Shown: piece after piece, positions 53,455 through 61,040 of the stretch
How the letters are laid out: the number at the start of each line of letters is the position of its first letter
Position numbering within the stretch: position 1 is the first letter of the stretch
NCBI GenBank assembly: GCA_964276095.1
Contig: CAXYDR010000003.1
Coordinates: 1,488,001-1,552,000 of the forward strand
Length of the DNA stretch: 64,000 nucleotides
Source: GCA-2733415 sp964276095
GTDB lineage: Bacteria > Bacteroidota > Bacteroidia > Flavobacteriales > Flavobacteriaceae
Direction: 5' to 3'
Program-made: the position numbers and the translations under genes
Notes under the pieces: generated by a model
Database searches by the model: none
The model's input: the letters and a program-made list of their open reading frames with translations, nothing else
What the model was told of the DNA's origin: nothing

Positions 53455-53607
53455 ATGGAAATAGAAACAAAAAAAGAAACTCGTTTAAATATACGTGTGT
53501 CACTAGAGTTTAAGCGTGATTTTAAGCAGTACTGTGTAGCTAATGATATTTCTATGTCAGAGATGATTATACGAGTAATCAAAGCTTTTAATTCAGTGAA
53601 TAAATAA
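53455..53607 (+). CDS. Ribbon-helix-helix DNA-binding protein
   Basis: The start at 53455 (MEIETKKETRLNIRVSLEFKRDF) gives 50 residues. An upstream frame extension adds only residues without family support. The pattern RLNIRVSLEFKRDFKQYCVANDISMSEMIIRVIKAF is a standard Arc/MetJ/CopG strand-helix-helix. Such proteins act as dimeric repressors, often of their own gene or of partition and replication genes. The 13-bp inverted repeat copies on either side are natural operator candidates. Confidence 0.85.
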   Translation: MEIETKKETRLNIRVSLEFKRDFKQYCVANDISMSEMIIRVIKAFNSVNK

Positions 53608-53623
53608 CAACAGCTTTAAAAAT

Positions 53624-53636
53624 GGGATAACAAAAA
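53624..53636 (+). promoter_or_regulatory. Inverted-repeat half-site GGGATAACAAAAA after the RHH gene
   Basis: This is the exact reverse complement of 53419-53431 and lies 49 bases before the next gene's start. GGGATAAC is also part of the tRNA-Gln core sequence, which is probably coincidental. Confidence 0.5.
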
Positions 53637-53685
53637 TGGTCGTTTGGTGTACATCAAGACTATTTATAATTAAAAGAAAATTACT

Positions 53686-54069
53686 ATGCGAAACATAAGA
53701 TTTAATCAAGCAGGCGAATTAATACGTGAATCATTAGATACTAATATAAATGAAGTGAATAACATCATGAAATATAATACACCTGAAGATTTTGAACAGG
53801 TTAATTCCTTTTCTAAAGTGGTTGACTATCTACAAAACGTTAGTGACAATGTAGAGCGTGACCGACTTAAAATAGGTAATCATGTCGCTGACGATTTAAT
53901 TAAAATTATAGACTCCTTGAGGGTAGAGAATAACCCTATTTTCTCAGATGAAAAGAAAGAAGATGCAACACAAACCATAAAGGAAACACTAAACAGATAT
54001 AATCATAGTCATAGACGCAAGCATATATTTTGGTTAAAAACCCATAGGAACAATATAGTTGTTTTATAA
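53686..54069 (+). CDS. Unknown 127-residue protein
   Basis: The gene encodes an acidic-then-basic helical protein (MRNIRFNQAGELIRESLDTNINEVNNIM; C-terminal NRYNHSHRRKHIFWLKTHRNN). There is no signal peptide or known motif. The N-terminal two-thirds contain regular helices (VVDYLQNVSDNVERDRLKIGNHVADDLIKIIDSL). It is preceded by one copy of the GGGATAACAAAAA site and ends 104 bases before a terminator hairpin. Function unknown. Confidence 0.6.
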   Translation: MRNIRFNQAGELIRESLDTNINEVNNIMKYNTPEDFEQVNSFSKVVDYLQNVSDNVERDRLKIGNHVADDLIKIIDSLRVENNPIFSDEKKEDATQTIKETLNRYNHSHRRKHIFWLKTHRNNIVVL

Positions 54070-54172
54070 ACAATATCTTAGACTAGAGACGGTTGCTATA
54101 ACTGTAATATAACGACAACGCTTTTTATCAAAAAACAAAACCGTAGCAATCGAATCTAATCATTCGCTGAAG

Positions 54173-54207
54173 AGCTCCGACTTTAAAAGGTTGGGGCTTT
54201 TCTTTTT
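54173..54207 (+). terminator. Terminator after the 127-residue gene
   Basis: AGCTCCGACT (54173-54182) pairs with GGTTGGGGCT (54189-54198), allowing G-T pairs, and is followed by TTTTCTTTTT. It probably ends the run of small genes that follows the helicase. Confidence 0.75.
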
Positions 54208-54578
54208 GGTATAAGTAGCACCGCTTTACACACAGAAAAAGGCACTCCACTATATAGAAAAATAAAAGTACTTAAAAAATCACCCCCTATATGCTTCGGT
54301 AAATTTCTAAACTTATACAGGAATGAAGCCAAAGGCTTCATGACAGAGACCTAAAGGGAAATGCGCGGGCATCGATTTTGAAAACCGTTTTACCTAAAAA
54401 TAAAAATCACTTACAAAATACTGAAATTGCTCAAAATTTTTCTATAATTTTTTTGTGGTTTTTGCAAAGTCGATTGACTGATTACCCTATATCAAAATAT
54501 TATTTTTTGGAATTTTTAGCAAAATGTAAAAGTGATTCTACTATGAGCAAATGATATTTATAGTAAACAACAATTACA
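54208..54578. other. 370-base stretch without a gene, with one perfect hairpin
   Basis: ATGAAGCC-AAA-GGCTTCAT (54323-54341) is a perfect 8-bp stem. It is followed by GC-richer sequence (GCGCGGGCATCG near 54362). No coding sequence is supported. The hairpin lacks a T run. Confidence 0.45.
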
Positions 54579-55082
54579 ATGGACAAAGATATTATACCAG
54601 TACCCAAGAATGTACTACAGGATTTGAAGAAACAGATTGATAAATACAAAAGATTGGAAATTAGACCTACCAATTTTACACAGGTAGCAGTCATCTACTC
54701 GACTGAAGAAATATCACTAAATCAATTACAGAAGCTTGTTAGTTGGTTTAAACAACATTATAAAAATGATAGTGAGAACAATCTCAAACTGAAGATGTAC
54801 GGCAAGCTTATGGACTTTTCGCGTAATGTGGTTAGCTCTAAGGATATGAAAGAAAAGACCTCTAACAAAATCCGTCGAGCCACAAGCCACCCAAGTGGTA
54901 CACTAAATAGTTCACAATCTAATTCAGCAGGATTGCAGAAAAGAAATGTAAATCGCCTTAACAATCCATACAGTATGTCAAAAGCAAGCGTAGAACCTGC
55001 AAAGATGAACGCTAAGACCTTTAATCGTGACCAGTTAACAGAAGAACTCAACAGATTTAAAAAGTTGATAAAAGACAGATAG
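54579..55082 (+). CDS. Unknown 167-residue protein with a disordered basic middle
   Basis: The protein has a helical N-terminal half (MDKDIIPVPKNVLQDLKKQIDKYKRLE; NQLQKLVSWFKQHYKND), then a Ser/Asn/Arg-rich low-complexity stretch (about 92-140) and a final charged helix (QLTEELNRFKKLIKDR). There is no signal peptide, membrane helix or known family. The architecture, two helical ends joined by a disordered basic linker, is common in DNA-processing accessory proteins. That does not identify it. It is separated from the methyltransferase gene by 247 bases. Confidence 0.6.
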   Translation: MDKDIIPVPKNVLQDLKKQIDKYKRLEIRPTNFTQVAVIYSTEEISLNQLQKLVSWFKQHYKNDSENNLKLKMYGKLMDFSRNVVSSKDMKEKTSNKIRRATSHPSGTLNSSQSNSAGLQKRNVNRLNNPYSMSKASVEPAKMNAKTFNRDQLTEELNRFKKLIKDR

Positions 55083-55329
55083 TACCGTATTTTTATTGCT
55101 CTATATGGTACTATAGCTAATGTTTATTATCCTGTTAAAAAAATCAGTGGGATGATAGGTGTACAAACTGTTAGGTTCAAATCCTCGATAACTGGAGTAA
55201 TTGGGTGATAAGGCTTAACATGTTTTCAAATCGATTCACTTTTTGTGAAAATAATTATAATCAAACACCATAATCCGTATTTTTGGTTTGAAAAATAGCG
55301 CTGTAATTTCAAACCAATTATAAGAAAAT

Positions 55330-56076
55330 ATGAATATAACCTGCACCAAATGTAACATACCAAAGCCACAAAGTAGTTTTTCTAAAAATGGGAACTATTA
55401 CAGAAAAAACTGTAAACCCTGCTCGAACAAAAGTAATCGTCATAACTACAGGAATAAGCGTGTTATCTCAACAATAGGTTACGACCAACATCAAATGATA
55501 AAAGATATACTAAAACTCCATGTTCCTTCAGGAACAATTGATGTTGACGTATGTTATTCCACTGGTAAGTTTTATGAAAAAAGTGGTATTACACCACCAG
55601 TTCATAAATTTGATATCCGACCGCAAGCAGATGGAGTTATTGAAGCAGATTGTCAGGATTTGTCAGAGCATTTGGAAGCTGAGAGTGTGGATTGTGTCAT
55701 GTTTGACCCTCCATTTTTAATGAGTAGTCCATCAAAAAATAAAAAGGATAATGATAATTCCAACCTAATCCATAAACGATTTTCCTCATTCAAATCACCA
55801 AAGTCATTATGGGGTTTTTATAGTAATTCATTAAAAGAATTTCATAGGGTTTTGAAGCCTAAAGGTGTATTAATCTTTAAGTGTCAGGATTCTGTTAATT
55901 CAGGAAAACAATATTTCTCATCAAATTATATAATAAATGAATCGGAATCTATTGGCTATTATGTTAAGGATAAATTCGTATTGTTAGCTAAGATGAGAAT
56001 GATATCAGGGAAAATCAAAACGCAACAACATGCTAGAAAATTCCACAGCTATTTTATAGTATTTCTTAAGAAATAA
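55330..56076 (+). CDS. DNA methyltransferase-like protein with N-terminal zinc finger
   Basis: The 248-residue protein starts with a four-cysteine zinc finger (CTKC at 4-7 and CKPC near 33-36, spaced as in phage HNH-associated fingers). A class I SAM-dependent methyltransferase domain follows. FDPPF (about 132-136) is the catalytic DPPY/F motif of N6-adenine and N4-cytosine DNA methyltransferases. The SAM-binding motif is unusual, VDVCYSTGKFYEKSG in place of DPFxGSGT, and lies before the catalytic motif. WGFYSNSLKEFHRVLKPKGVLIFKCQD is the following conserved strand-helix block. No restriction endonuclease gene is nearby, so it is an orphan that could protect the element's DNA. Confidence 0.75.
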   Translation: MNITCTKCNIPKPQSSFSKNGNYYRKNCKPCSNKSNRHNYRNKRVISTIGYDQHQMIKDILKLHVPSGTIDVDVCYSTGKFYEKSGITPPVHKFDIRPQADGVIEADCQDLSEHLEAESVDCVMFDPPFLMSSPSKNKKDNDNSNLIHKRFSSFKSPKSLWGFYSNSLKEFHRVLKPKGVLIFKCQDSVNSGKQYFSSNYIINESESIGYYVKDKFVLLAKMRMISGKIKTQQHARKFHSYFIVFLKK

Positions 56077-56203
56077 AAAACAGACAATGAAAAGGTGATT
56101 CGGAAGAGTTACTTTTTTTTTGATTAAATCCACACACCAAATATTATAGCAACAATTTACCCTTAGTTTTTAGGGTTAGAATCTGAATGTTCCAAAATAA
56201 CAT

Positions 56204-56320
56204 AAGTGAACATTGAAAAAACAGTTAACTAATTGATTATCAATATATTAGATGTTTTTAGCAATTCATTTTCAAAAACAATGTTCACTTAGTGTTAAAT
56301 ATACTTGTAAGTGAACATTG
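56204..56320. repeat. Three copies of AAGTGAACATTG upstream of the small recombinase gene
   Basis: Direct copies lie at 56204-56215 and 56309-56320 and an inverted copy at 56279-56290. The last two form a 12-bp inverted repeat with an 18-base spacer. Placement just upstream of a tyrosine recombinase gene suggests recombination or autoregulation sites. Confidence 0.7.
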
Positions 56321-56369
56321 AAACTCTTATATTTGTTTAACGAAATTATTAACCCTAAAAAAACCACAA

Positions 56370-56933
56370 ATGGAAAATACAACATCAGATTATATCGATT
56401 TTCTTAAAGCAACAAATGTTGGTAAGAATTTATTAAAAGATGAAAAAAAACATGTTTTAGGGTTTTATATATTATTATCAATTAACACAGGTCTGCGAAT
56501 TGGTGATACATTAAAATTGACATGGGAACAACTGCGAGAGGATAATGTAATTGTCAAAGAAACAAAAACAGGTAAGAAAAGAAACTTTAAAGTGAATTCG
56601 ACGGTTAGAGCGATTGTAGATACATACGGAGCAGGTAAGACTGGTCATATTTTTATATCTCGTAAAAATACAATCTTCAGCCGTCAACAGATTAACAGAT
56701 TACTAAAGGGTGCATTTAAAACATTATCAAAAAAGAATAATATTAGTAGCCACAGCCTTCGTAAGTCTTTTGGTAGAGCTTACTATGACGGCCAGGGGCA
56801 GACTGAACATGCTTTGATTAAATTGAGTTATTTGTTCAATCACAGAAGCGTACAGGTAACTACGGTATATCTTGGGTTACGTCAAGTAGAATTAGATGAT
56901 GCATACGACTTCTTAGGTTCGTTGGTAGCGTAA
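56370..56933 (+). CDS. Minimal tyrosine recombinase (catalytic domain only)
   Basis: The 187-residue protein contains only a tyrosine-recombinase catalytic domain. It shows Arg in NTGLRIGDTL, Lys in KTGKKRNF, HSLR in SSHSLRKSFG (intact box II), His in LFNHRS and the nucleophile Tyr in TTVYLG. It has no arm-binding or core-binding N-terminal domain, unlike the two element integrases. Short recombinases of this type occur on plasmids and phages for multimer resolution or DNA inversion. The three 12-bp repeats immediately upstream are its likely sites. It is probably not the integrase of element B. Confidence 0.85.
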   Translation: MENTTSDYIDFLKATNVGKNLLKDEKKHVLGFYILLSINTGLRIGDTLKLTWEQLREDNVIVKETKTGKKRNFKVNSTVRAIVDTYGAGKTGHIFISRKNTIFSRQQINRLLKGAFKTLSKKNNISSHSLRKSFGRAYYDGQGQTEHALIKLSYLFNHRSVQVTTVYLGLRQVELDDAYDFLGSLVA

Positions 56934-57074
56934 TTACAAGAGCTTAGAAGTTCTTAAATAAAAAGGTGTTATTGGTGTAAAACTGGTAGCACTTTTTTTT
57001 GATACTATATAGAACAAGTCTAATAAATTTAAAAACCCCCGTATCGCTATCGGGAAATGTTGAGGTTGTGAGAT

Positions 57075-57296
57075 TTAATCCAATAGGCTGTCAATACGAG
57101 ATATCGGGATATTTAATTGGCGACACAATCTGAGGGTAGTAAGGGTACTGGTAAGCACTTGACCACTTTCTATGCGATGTAAAGCTGAAGGTGTTATTTC
57201 AACTTTTACTGCTAAAATGTGAACCTTAATATCCTGCTTAATCCTTTCTTCTTTAAGCAGTACACCCATAGCTTTTTTAAATTTCTCAATATCCAT
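57075..57296 (-). CDS. XRE-family helix-turn-helix regulator
   Basis: The 73-residue protein is a single Cro/CI-type HTH domain: FKKAMGVLLKEERIKQDIKVHILAVKVEITPSALHRIESGQVLTSTLTTLRLCRQLNIPISRID. The recognition segment ITPSALHRIESGQ is typical. It is transcribed leftward, convergent with the recombinase gene and divergent from the lipoprotein genes, so it may control either. No partner toxin is evident. Confidence 0.88.
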   Translation of the reverse strand: MDIEKFKKAMGVLLKEERIKQDIKVHILAVKVEITPSALHRIESGQVLTSTLTTLRLCRQLNIPISRIDSLLD

Positions 57297-57398
57297 TAAG
57301 CGAAGTTACTGAATCAGGATGGCCGTTACAATTCTATGCTATTGCTAATAATAGACGCAAATAAGCGACGCATATAGTTGATAATTATGAGAAAACTT

Positions 57399-57406
57399 TA
57401 TCTTTG
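57399..57406 (+). promoter_or_regulatory. Bacteroidota-type -7 box (TATCTTTG) for the lipoprotein pair
   Basis: TATCTTTG matches TAnnTTTG and lies 31 bases before the ATG at 57438. The -33 element is not clear. Confidence 0.5.
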
Positions 57407-57437
57407 ACTCTTTAATAATTTAAACTTATATATATAT

Positions 57438-58250
57438 ATGAAAAAACTATTCTTAATTTTAGTGACAGTATTCTCTTTAATATCATGTTCAACTGATGAT
57501 TCAACAGTAGCACCGATTGACCCGTCAACAACGACGAGTGTAGGTGTTATAAATATAGATGACTTATCTAGTGAACCATGGAGACTAACTATAAGAGAAA
57601 CTGAAGGTGGTGACGCAATAACACTATCACCCGACACAAACCAAATACTTAGTTTCGGGTACTTCAGTCAATGGTCTTGGGATGTTAATATATACACCAT
57701 GAATGGTACGTATACTGGTATTCCACCAACACCAATTAACATTACTAGTACTTCAATTGATTTACCTAACTATTCTCAATATGATGGAGATATAACAAGT
57801 ATAGACCCACCAACAGTAGAAACTATAGGTGGTGGTAATATTAGAGTTAGATTTTATGATGTAATCATGGGCATGGAAGGGTACTTCTACGATTACTATG
57901 AACCAACTAGTGTAATTATTGATAAGTTAATTGACGCTGAGTACTGGGTTAAGTATCAGAAAGAATATACACCAACTGGAGCTATAACACCAGTAAGTTC
58001 TGACTTCAGGACAGAAATGAAGATAGAGGATACTTCACCTCAGCCAAGATATAGGTTAAGTCAATATTCGGAAGGTAATCCAATCGCTGGTGGGTTTTCA
58101 TCTAGTTATCCTAATGTAATTACTGAAACTCATATGATGGATTACACACAAACGTCATCACCAGGATTTTTCGTTTACGATGGAAATGCTGATACGTTTA
58201 AGGTTAAGTATAGCAATGACGAAATTCACTACTATAGAATCAGAGACTAA
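57438..58250 (+). CDS. Putative lipoprotein of unknown function (270 residues)
   Basis: The signal peptide MKKLFLILVTVFSLISCSTDD has lipobox LISC, so the mature protein is lipid-anchored at Cys17. A Thr/Ser/Pro-rich linker follows, then a beta-rich domain with many aromatic residues (GYFSQWSWDVNIYTMNG; GYFYDYYEPTSV; YWVKYQKEYTP). No family is recognised. It is the first of two adjacent lipoprotein genes (15 bases apart) ended by a shared terminator, at the right end of element B. It may be a surface cargo protein. Confidence 0.8.
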   Translation: MKKLFLILVTVFSLISCSTDDSTVAPIDPSTTTSVGVINIDDLSSEPWRLTIRETEGGDAITLSPDTNQILSFGYFSQWSWDVNIYTMNGTYTGIPPTPINITSTSIDLPNYSQYDGDITSIDPPTVETIGGGNIRVRFYDVIMGMEGYFYDYYEPTSVIIDKLIDAEYWVKYQKEYTPTGAITPVSSDFRTEMKIEDTSPQPRYRLSQYSEGNPIAGGFSSSYPNVITETHMMDYTQTSSPGFFVYDGNADTFKVKYSNDEIHYYRIRD

Positions 58251-58265
58251 TAAAAAAACTGAATT

Positions 58266-58670
58266 ATGAGAACCTTAATAGTGAGTATTATAATATTGAT
58301 TTTATTTAGTTGTTCAAATGATGACAAGTTAATTGTTGCGTCGTCAAATATATTAGTAGCTAATACATGGGAACCGTTTAAGTTTGAAAGCTTCAATAAT
58401 GGGGTGTTAGATGCTACATTTGATTACCATGCAGAGTATCGAGCTAATGAGGTTATTACATTTACTCAGCTATCACCTACAGGATTGAAATATACAGCCG
58501 TTGAGTTAATCCCTTATACGATTTACGAATCAACTTGCACCGTTATAGATAGCACTACATTTAGTTTGGATGATGGTACAAGCTTATTTTATTCGGTAAT
58601 CGATAACACATTTTTAATCGTGTATATAGATGGTAGTTATAGCCAAAAAAGATATTATCAAATTAAATAA
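58266..58670 (+). CDS. Putative small lipoprotein (134 residues)
   Basis: The signal peptide MRTLIVSIIILILFSCSNDD has lipobox LFSC with Cys16. The mature part looks like a lipocalin-like or META-like beta protein (NTWEPFKFESFNNGVLDATFDYHAEYRANEVITFTQLS) ending SYSQKRYYQIK. Such small SCSNDD lipoproteins are abundant in Flavobacteriia and mostly uncharacterised. It lies 15 bases after the larger lipoprotein gene, probably in one transcript. Confidence 0.8.
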   Translation: MRTLIVSIIILILFSCSNDDKLIVASSNILVANTWEPFKFESFNNGVLDATFDYHAEYRANEVITFTQLSPTGLKYTAVELIPYTIYESTCTVIDSTTFSLDDGTSLFYSVIDNTFLIVYIDGSYSQKRYYQIK

Positions 58671-58695
58671 TCCTTTATTTTATTTATTTAGTTGC

Positions 58696-58725
58696 AAGCC
58701 CCACCATGGAAAAGTGGGGTTTTTT
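58696..58725 (+). terminator. Terminator after the lipoprotein genes
   Basis: CCCCAC (58699-58704) and GTGGGG (58714-58719) pair, extended by AAG with TTT, and are followed by six T. It lies about 25 bases after the second lipoprotein stop and separates these genes from the convergent integrase. Confidence 0.8.
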
Positions 58726-58806
58726 AATTTGTGGTTTTTGAATTAGGTTATTTTATTGGATAGAACTTTTTGTGTAAGCTTGTAAAATGCAGATACCTGA
58801 ATCCAC

Positions 58807-60180
58807 TTATATTGTAAAAATATCAGAGTCCTTACCTTTTAATTTATCAATTAAACGAATAGCATTTTCCCTCAATGTTGAACTATCGTATTGCCCTGTT
58901 TGTGATTTTGATTTTGTTTTTTTTGGGTGTGCAAACAGAGCTACAAAATCTTCGGGTAATTCTAATTGGTTAAGGTTTGTTACAAAGGTGTCTTTGCAGT
59001 CGTGCGGTGTATATACCTCATGTAATGGTTTGTCCTCGATAACGTCCTCATGTAGATAATAACGATGCGTTACCTTTGTTGTGTCATTAATTTTTAACCG
59101 TTTTAAAAATGCTTTAATGTTTTTCCGTATATGTTGAAAACTTGGGAATTTAGGGAAACAACCGTCATTCTCAATTATAATTTCACGAGCAGGTTTTAAT
59201 ATTGGGAATATAAGATTTTTGATTTTCGTTTTACGAATTGGTGTGTCAAAACCAAAAAATTCAATCTTATTGTGTTTAAATACTCTAGCTTCTATTTGGT
59301 GTAATTTGGTAGTGTCTTCAAGCCTCAGACCTGTTGTGCTTGAGAGTAAGATATAATTACGCGCCACTATCTCTTGTTTGGTTAATGGTTTAGTATTATA
59401 AATTAATGTCAGATGTTCTTTAGTTAGATAACATTGTATAGCTGAATCTACCTCCTGAATCTTCATACCTCTGGCTTTAAATTTAAACCCTATTTTTATA
59501 TCTTCTAAGAACGCAGAATTTAAAATAGTTCTTAGATTCTTACATATTCGAGATATATTATTAACCTTGTATGGTAAACCTGTGTTAGTTTTTTTGATTT
59601 CATTAATTACCCTGAAAAAGTCCCAGTAATCATCGCTTGTCATTGTTTCAAAATATAGAGTTACTTTTCTTTGTTCCTCAAACTCAGTTAACGATTTTAC
59701 CAAATCCTCATATTGTTGTTTTAATCGCGTACTTAAAAATAATTCAGAGCTAGAATCCAAAGAGCATCGAAAATCAATATACTTAGTTAGGTAGGTTAAT
59801 ACTGATGTATTTTCCTTTATGTAACCACTATCGCCAATCCAAATTGATTTTAGCTCTTGTGGTGTTGGATTCTTTTTGTTTAGCGTCCTGAAGTTGATTA
59901 GCTCGGTTGTTAGTTCCTCGCCAATTTTATATATTGCATTGTTAAGGCTTACACCAAATTTATTTACATATTTCCTGTTAGCTTTTTGATTATGTTTTGT
60001 GCTATCCCAATACTCAGGAGCTATCGATTTTTTTGTTGACGCTTTTAATACTTTGTATTTTTTTTTGTCTCCTACAAACTCATAATAACCATAAGCGAAA
60101 TTTATTAGGATTAGACGTTTTCCATCCTGATTGGTATTACTTAAAATGAAATGATATTTGGGGTCTTTAAATGTAGGCAT
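58807..60180 (-). CDS. Tyrosine integrase of element B
   Basis: The 457-residue protein has a basic N-terminal arm-binding region (about 1-95), a core-binding helical domain (about 120-225) and a catalytic domain. It shows Arg in SSTTGLRLEDTTKL, Lys in IRKTKIKNLIF, box II as TPHDCKDTF (Lys where Arg is usual), His in VALFAHPKK and the nucleophile Tyr in TGQYDSS. It is clearly different from element A's integrase, though both share the box II lysine. Its start lies 10 bases from the ACGTATGAA arm repeats and 158 bases from the right core. Confidence 0.92.
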   Translation of the reverse strand: MPTFKDPKYHFILSNTNQDGKRLILINFAYGYYEFVGDKKKYKVLKASTKKSIAPEYWDSTKHNQKANRKYVNKFGVSLNNAIYKIGEELTTELINFRTLNKKNPTPQELKSIWIGDSGYIKENTSVLTYLTKYIDFRCSLDSSSELFLSTRLKQQYEDLVKSLTEFEEQRKVTLYFETMTSDDYWDFFRVINEIKKTNTGLPYKVNNISRICKNLRTILNSAFLEDIKIGFKFKARGMKIQEVDSAIQCYLTKEHLTLIYNTKPLTKQEIVARNYILLSSTTGLRLEDTTKLHQIEARVFKHNKIEFFGFDTPIRKTKIKNLIFPILKPAREIIIENDGCFPKFPSFQHIRKNIKAFLKRLKINDTTKVTHRYYLHEDVIEDKPLHEVYTPHDCKDTFVTNLNQLELPEDFVALFAHPKKTKSKSQTGQYDSSTLRENAIRLIDKLKGKDSDIFTI

Positions 60181-60189
60181 AATTTAGTT

Positions 60190-60211
60190 ACGTATGAATT
60201 TACGTATGAAA
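60190..60211 (+). repeat. Right arm-type sites of element B
   Basis: Two ACGTATGAA units in tandem are identical over 22 bp to the copy at 43661-43682. They lie immediately upstream of the integrase start, so the integrase could also repress its own transcription by binding here. Confidence 0.75.
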
Positions 60212-60337
60212 TGTACGCTATTCTTTGGGATATACCAAAGTATTTTGAGGTGTTCGTAAAATTGAATCCCTTGCTATGACTCAGTAATAACAAGTACTTA
60301 GAGGTTATTTTATGCTAAATGAGGTCTTCATAAAACT

Positions 60338-60353
60338 ATCCTTGTGGGATAAC
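60338..60353 (+). repeat. attR core of element B, rightmost tRNA-Gln fragment
   Basis: ATCCTTGTGGGATAAC is the third copy. Downstream DNA should be the original chromosome beyond tRNA-Gln, since the tRNA's former terminator hairpin follows at once. Confidence 0.85.
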
Positions 60354-60358
60354 TTAAT

Positions 60359-60395
60359 AGTCCTCTAGTCTTTTGATTAGAGGGCTATATTTTTT
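60359..60395 (+). terminator. Hairpin after the rightmost core, probable original tRNA-Gln terminator
   Basis: AGTCCTCTA (60359-60367) pairs with TAGAGGGCT (60378-60386), with one G-T pair, and is followed by a T run. It lies 6 bases after the core, in the same place as the terminators at 22763 and 43618. Confidence 0.65.
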
Positions 60396-60665
60396 AGTCA
60401 ACACTTAATCTTCTCAATTTTATTTACCTAGTTTCTTATAGTCTAACGTTTAGCTATGAATTTTACGGGGCAGAAAATCTTCGGATTTTCGTATCGGCAC
60501 AAGTCATAAGCTTTTAGATTTTGTTTTTAATTTGTCGTTTTAAAAAAGCCAAATTAAAAGATTTGGCGACTATTTAAATACATGAAAATCTCCTGTCTAA
60601 TGACTAAATAATGTATAGTTTATAGGTGTTGTTGGCAGCTGCTTTTTTTAACTATTGAATTGGAT
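60396..60665. other. Gap with a UUCG-loop hairpin
   Basis: GAAAATC-TTCG-GATTTTC (60473-60490) is a perfect stem with the very stable TTCG tetraloop closed by C-G. No gene is seen. It is chromosomal DNA just outside element B. Confidence 0.55.
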
Positions 60666-61040
60666 TTATTCCTCTTCTTCCAGCATATCCATATAGACGT
60701 CCTCAACATGTTCGCGAGCCCATTGCGTTTTTCTTAAAAACCCTAGGCTTGATTTCATTGTAGGGTTATGGATGAAACAACGAATATTGACACGATCTGC
60801 TAAATACTCCCAACCATATCTGTCTACCAAACGTTCTAAAATCTGAGCCAATTTGACTCCGTGTAATGGGTTGTTTAGTTGTTCTTCAGTAGCTTGTTTC
60901 CTGTTTCGTCTAGCGGGTTTTTCTTCATTTAGCTCTTCATTCGTCTTTGGTTTGAACTCTGCATCCGAAAGTTCATCTGATTGCTTACGTTTATCAGTCG
61001 ACTCGTTCTTGTGCTCGTTTTTTAAATCCATTGTCAGCAT
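60666..61040 (-). CDS. VF530-family DNA-binding protein
   Basis: The 124-residue protein has a charged disordered N-terminal half (about 1-52, rich in Lys, Glu and Asp, with KPARRNRK). The compact VF530/DUF2132 domain follows, NNPLHGVKLAQILERLVDRYGWEYLADRVNIRCFIHNPTMKSSLGFLRKTQWAREHVEDVYM (about 56-118). The family is named from a Vibrio fischeri protein and binds double-stranded DNA. The biological role is unknown. The N-terminal extension is longer than in the minimal family. It could start at either Met1 or Met4. It is the first gene of resumed chromosome after element B. Confidence 0.88.
   Translation of the reverse strand: MLTMDLKNEHKNESTDKRKQSDELSDAEFKPKTNEELNEEKPARRNRKQATEEQLNNPLHGVKLAQILERLVDRYGWEYLADRVNIRCFIHNPTMKSSLGFLRKTQWAREHVEDVYMDMLEEEE

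Larger units (their letters stand above)
43590..60353. mobile_element. Element B: tRNA-Gln-integrated element with mercury resistance operon
   Basis: The element spans 16.8 kb between core repeats at 43590 and 60338. Paired ACGTATGAA sites lie 55 bases inside the left core (43661-43682) and 126 bases inside the right core (60190-60211). The integrase is just inside the right end and a 56-residue HTH gene just inside the left. Cargo is a mer operon, a large helicase-like protein, small unknown genes, a DNA methyltransferase, a minimal tyrosine recombinase and two lipoproteins. No relaxase or conjugation gene was recognised, so how it moves between cells is unclear. It may be a replicating satellite-like or plasmid-derived element. 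Confidence 0.8.

Noticed and set aside
53622..53634. TGGGATAACAAA in element B resembling the tRNA-Gln core
   Set aside because: It shares only part of the 16-bp core and is better explained as half of the inverted repeat around the RHH gene.
44219..54152. CGATTGCTATAA-like motifs near 44221, 54092 and 54144
   Set aside because: Only three loose copies with uneven orientation, too weak to call iterons.
55150..55215. tRNA-like T-arm (GGTTCAAATCC) in the gap before the methyltransferase
   Set aside because: The T stem pairs for only three bases and no acceptor, D or anticodon arm is found, so it is not a tRNA gene.
22742..60353. Reading the island as a conjugative element
   Set aside because: No tra/T4SS genes (TraG, VirB4-like, coupling protein) were seen, and only element A has a relaxase, so self-transfer is not supported.
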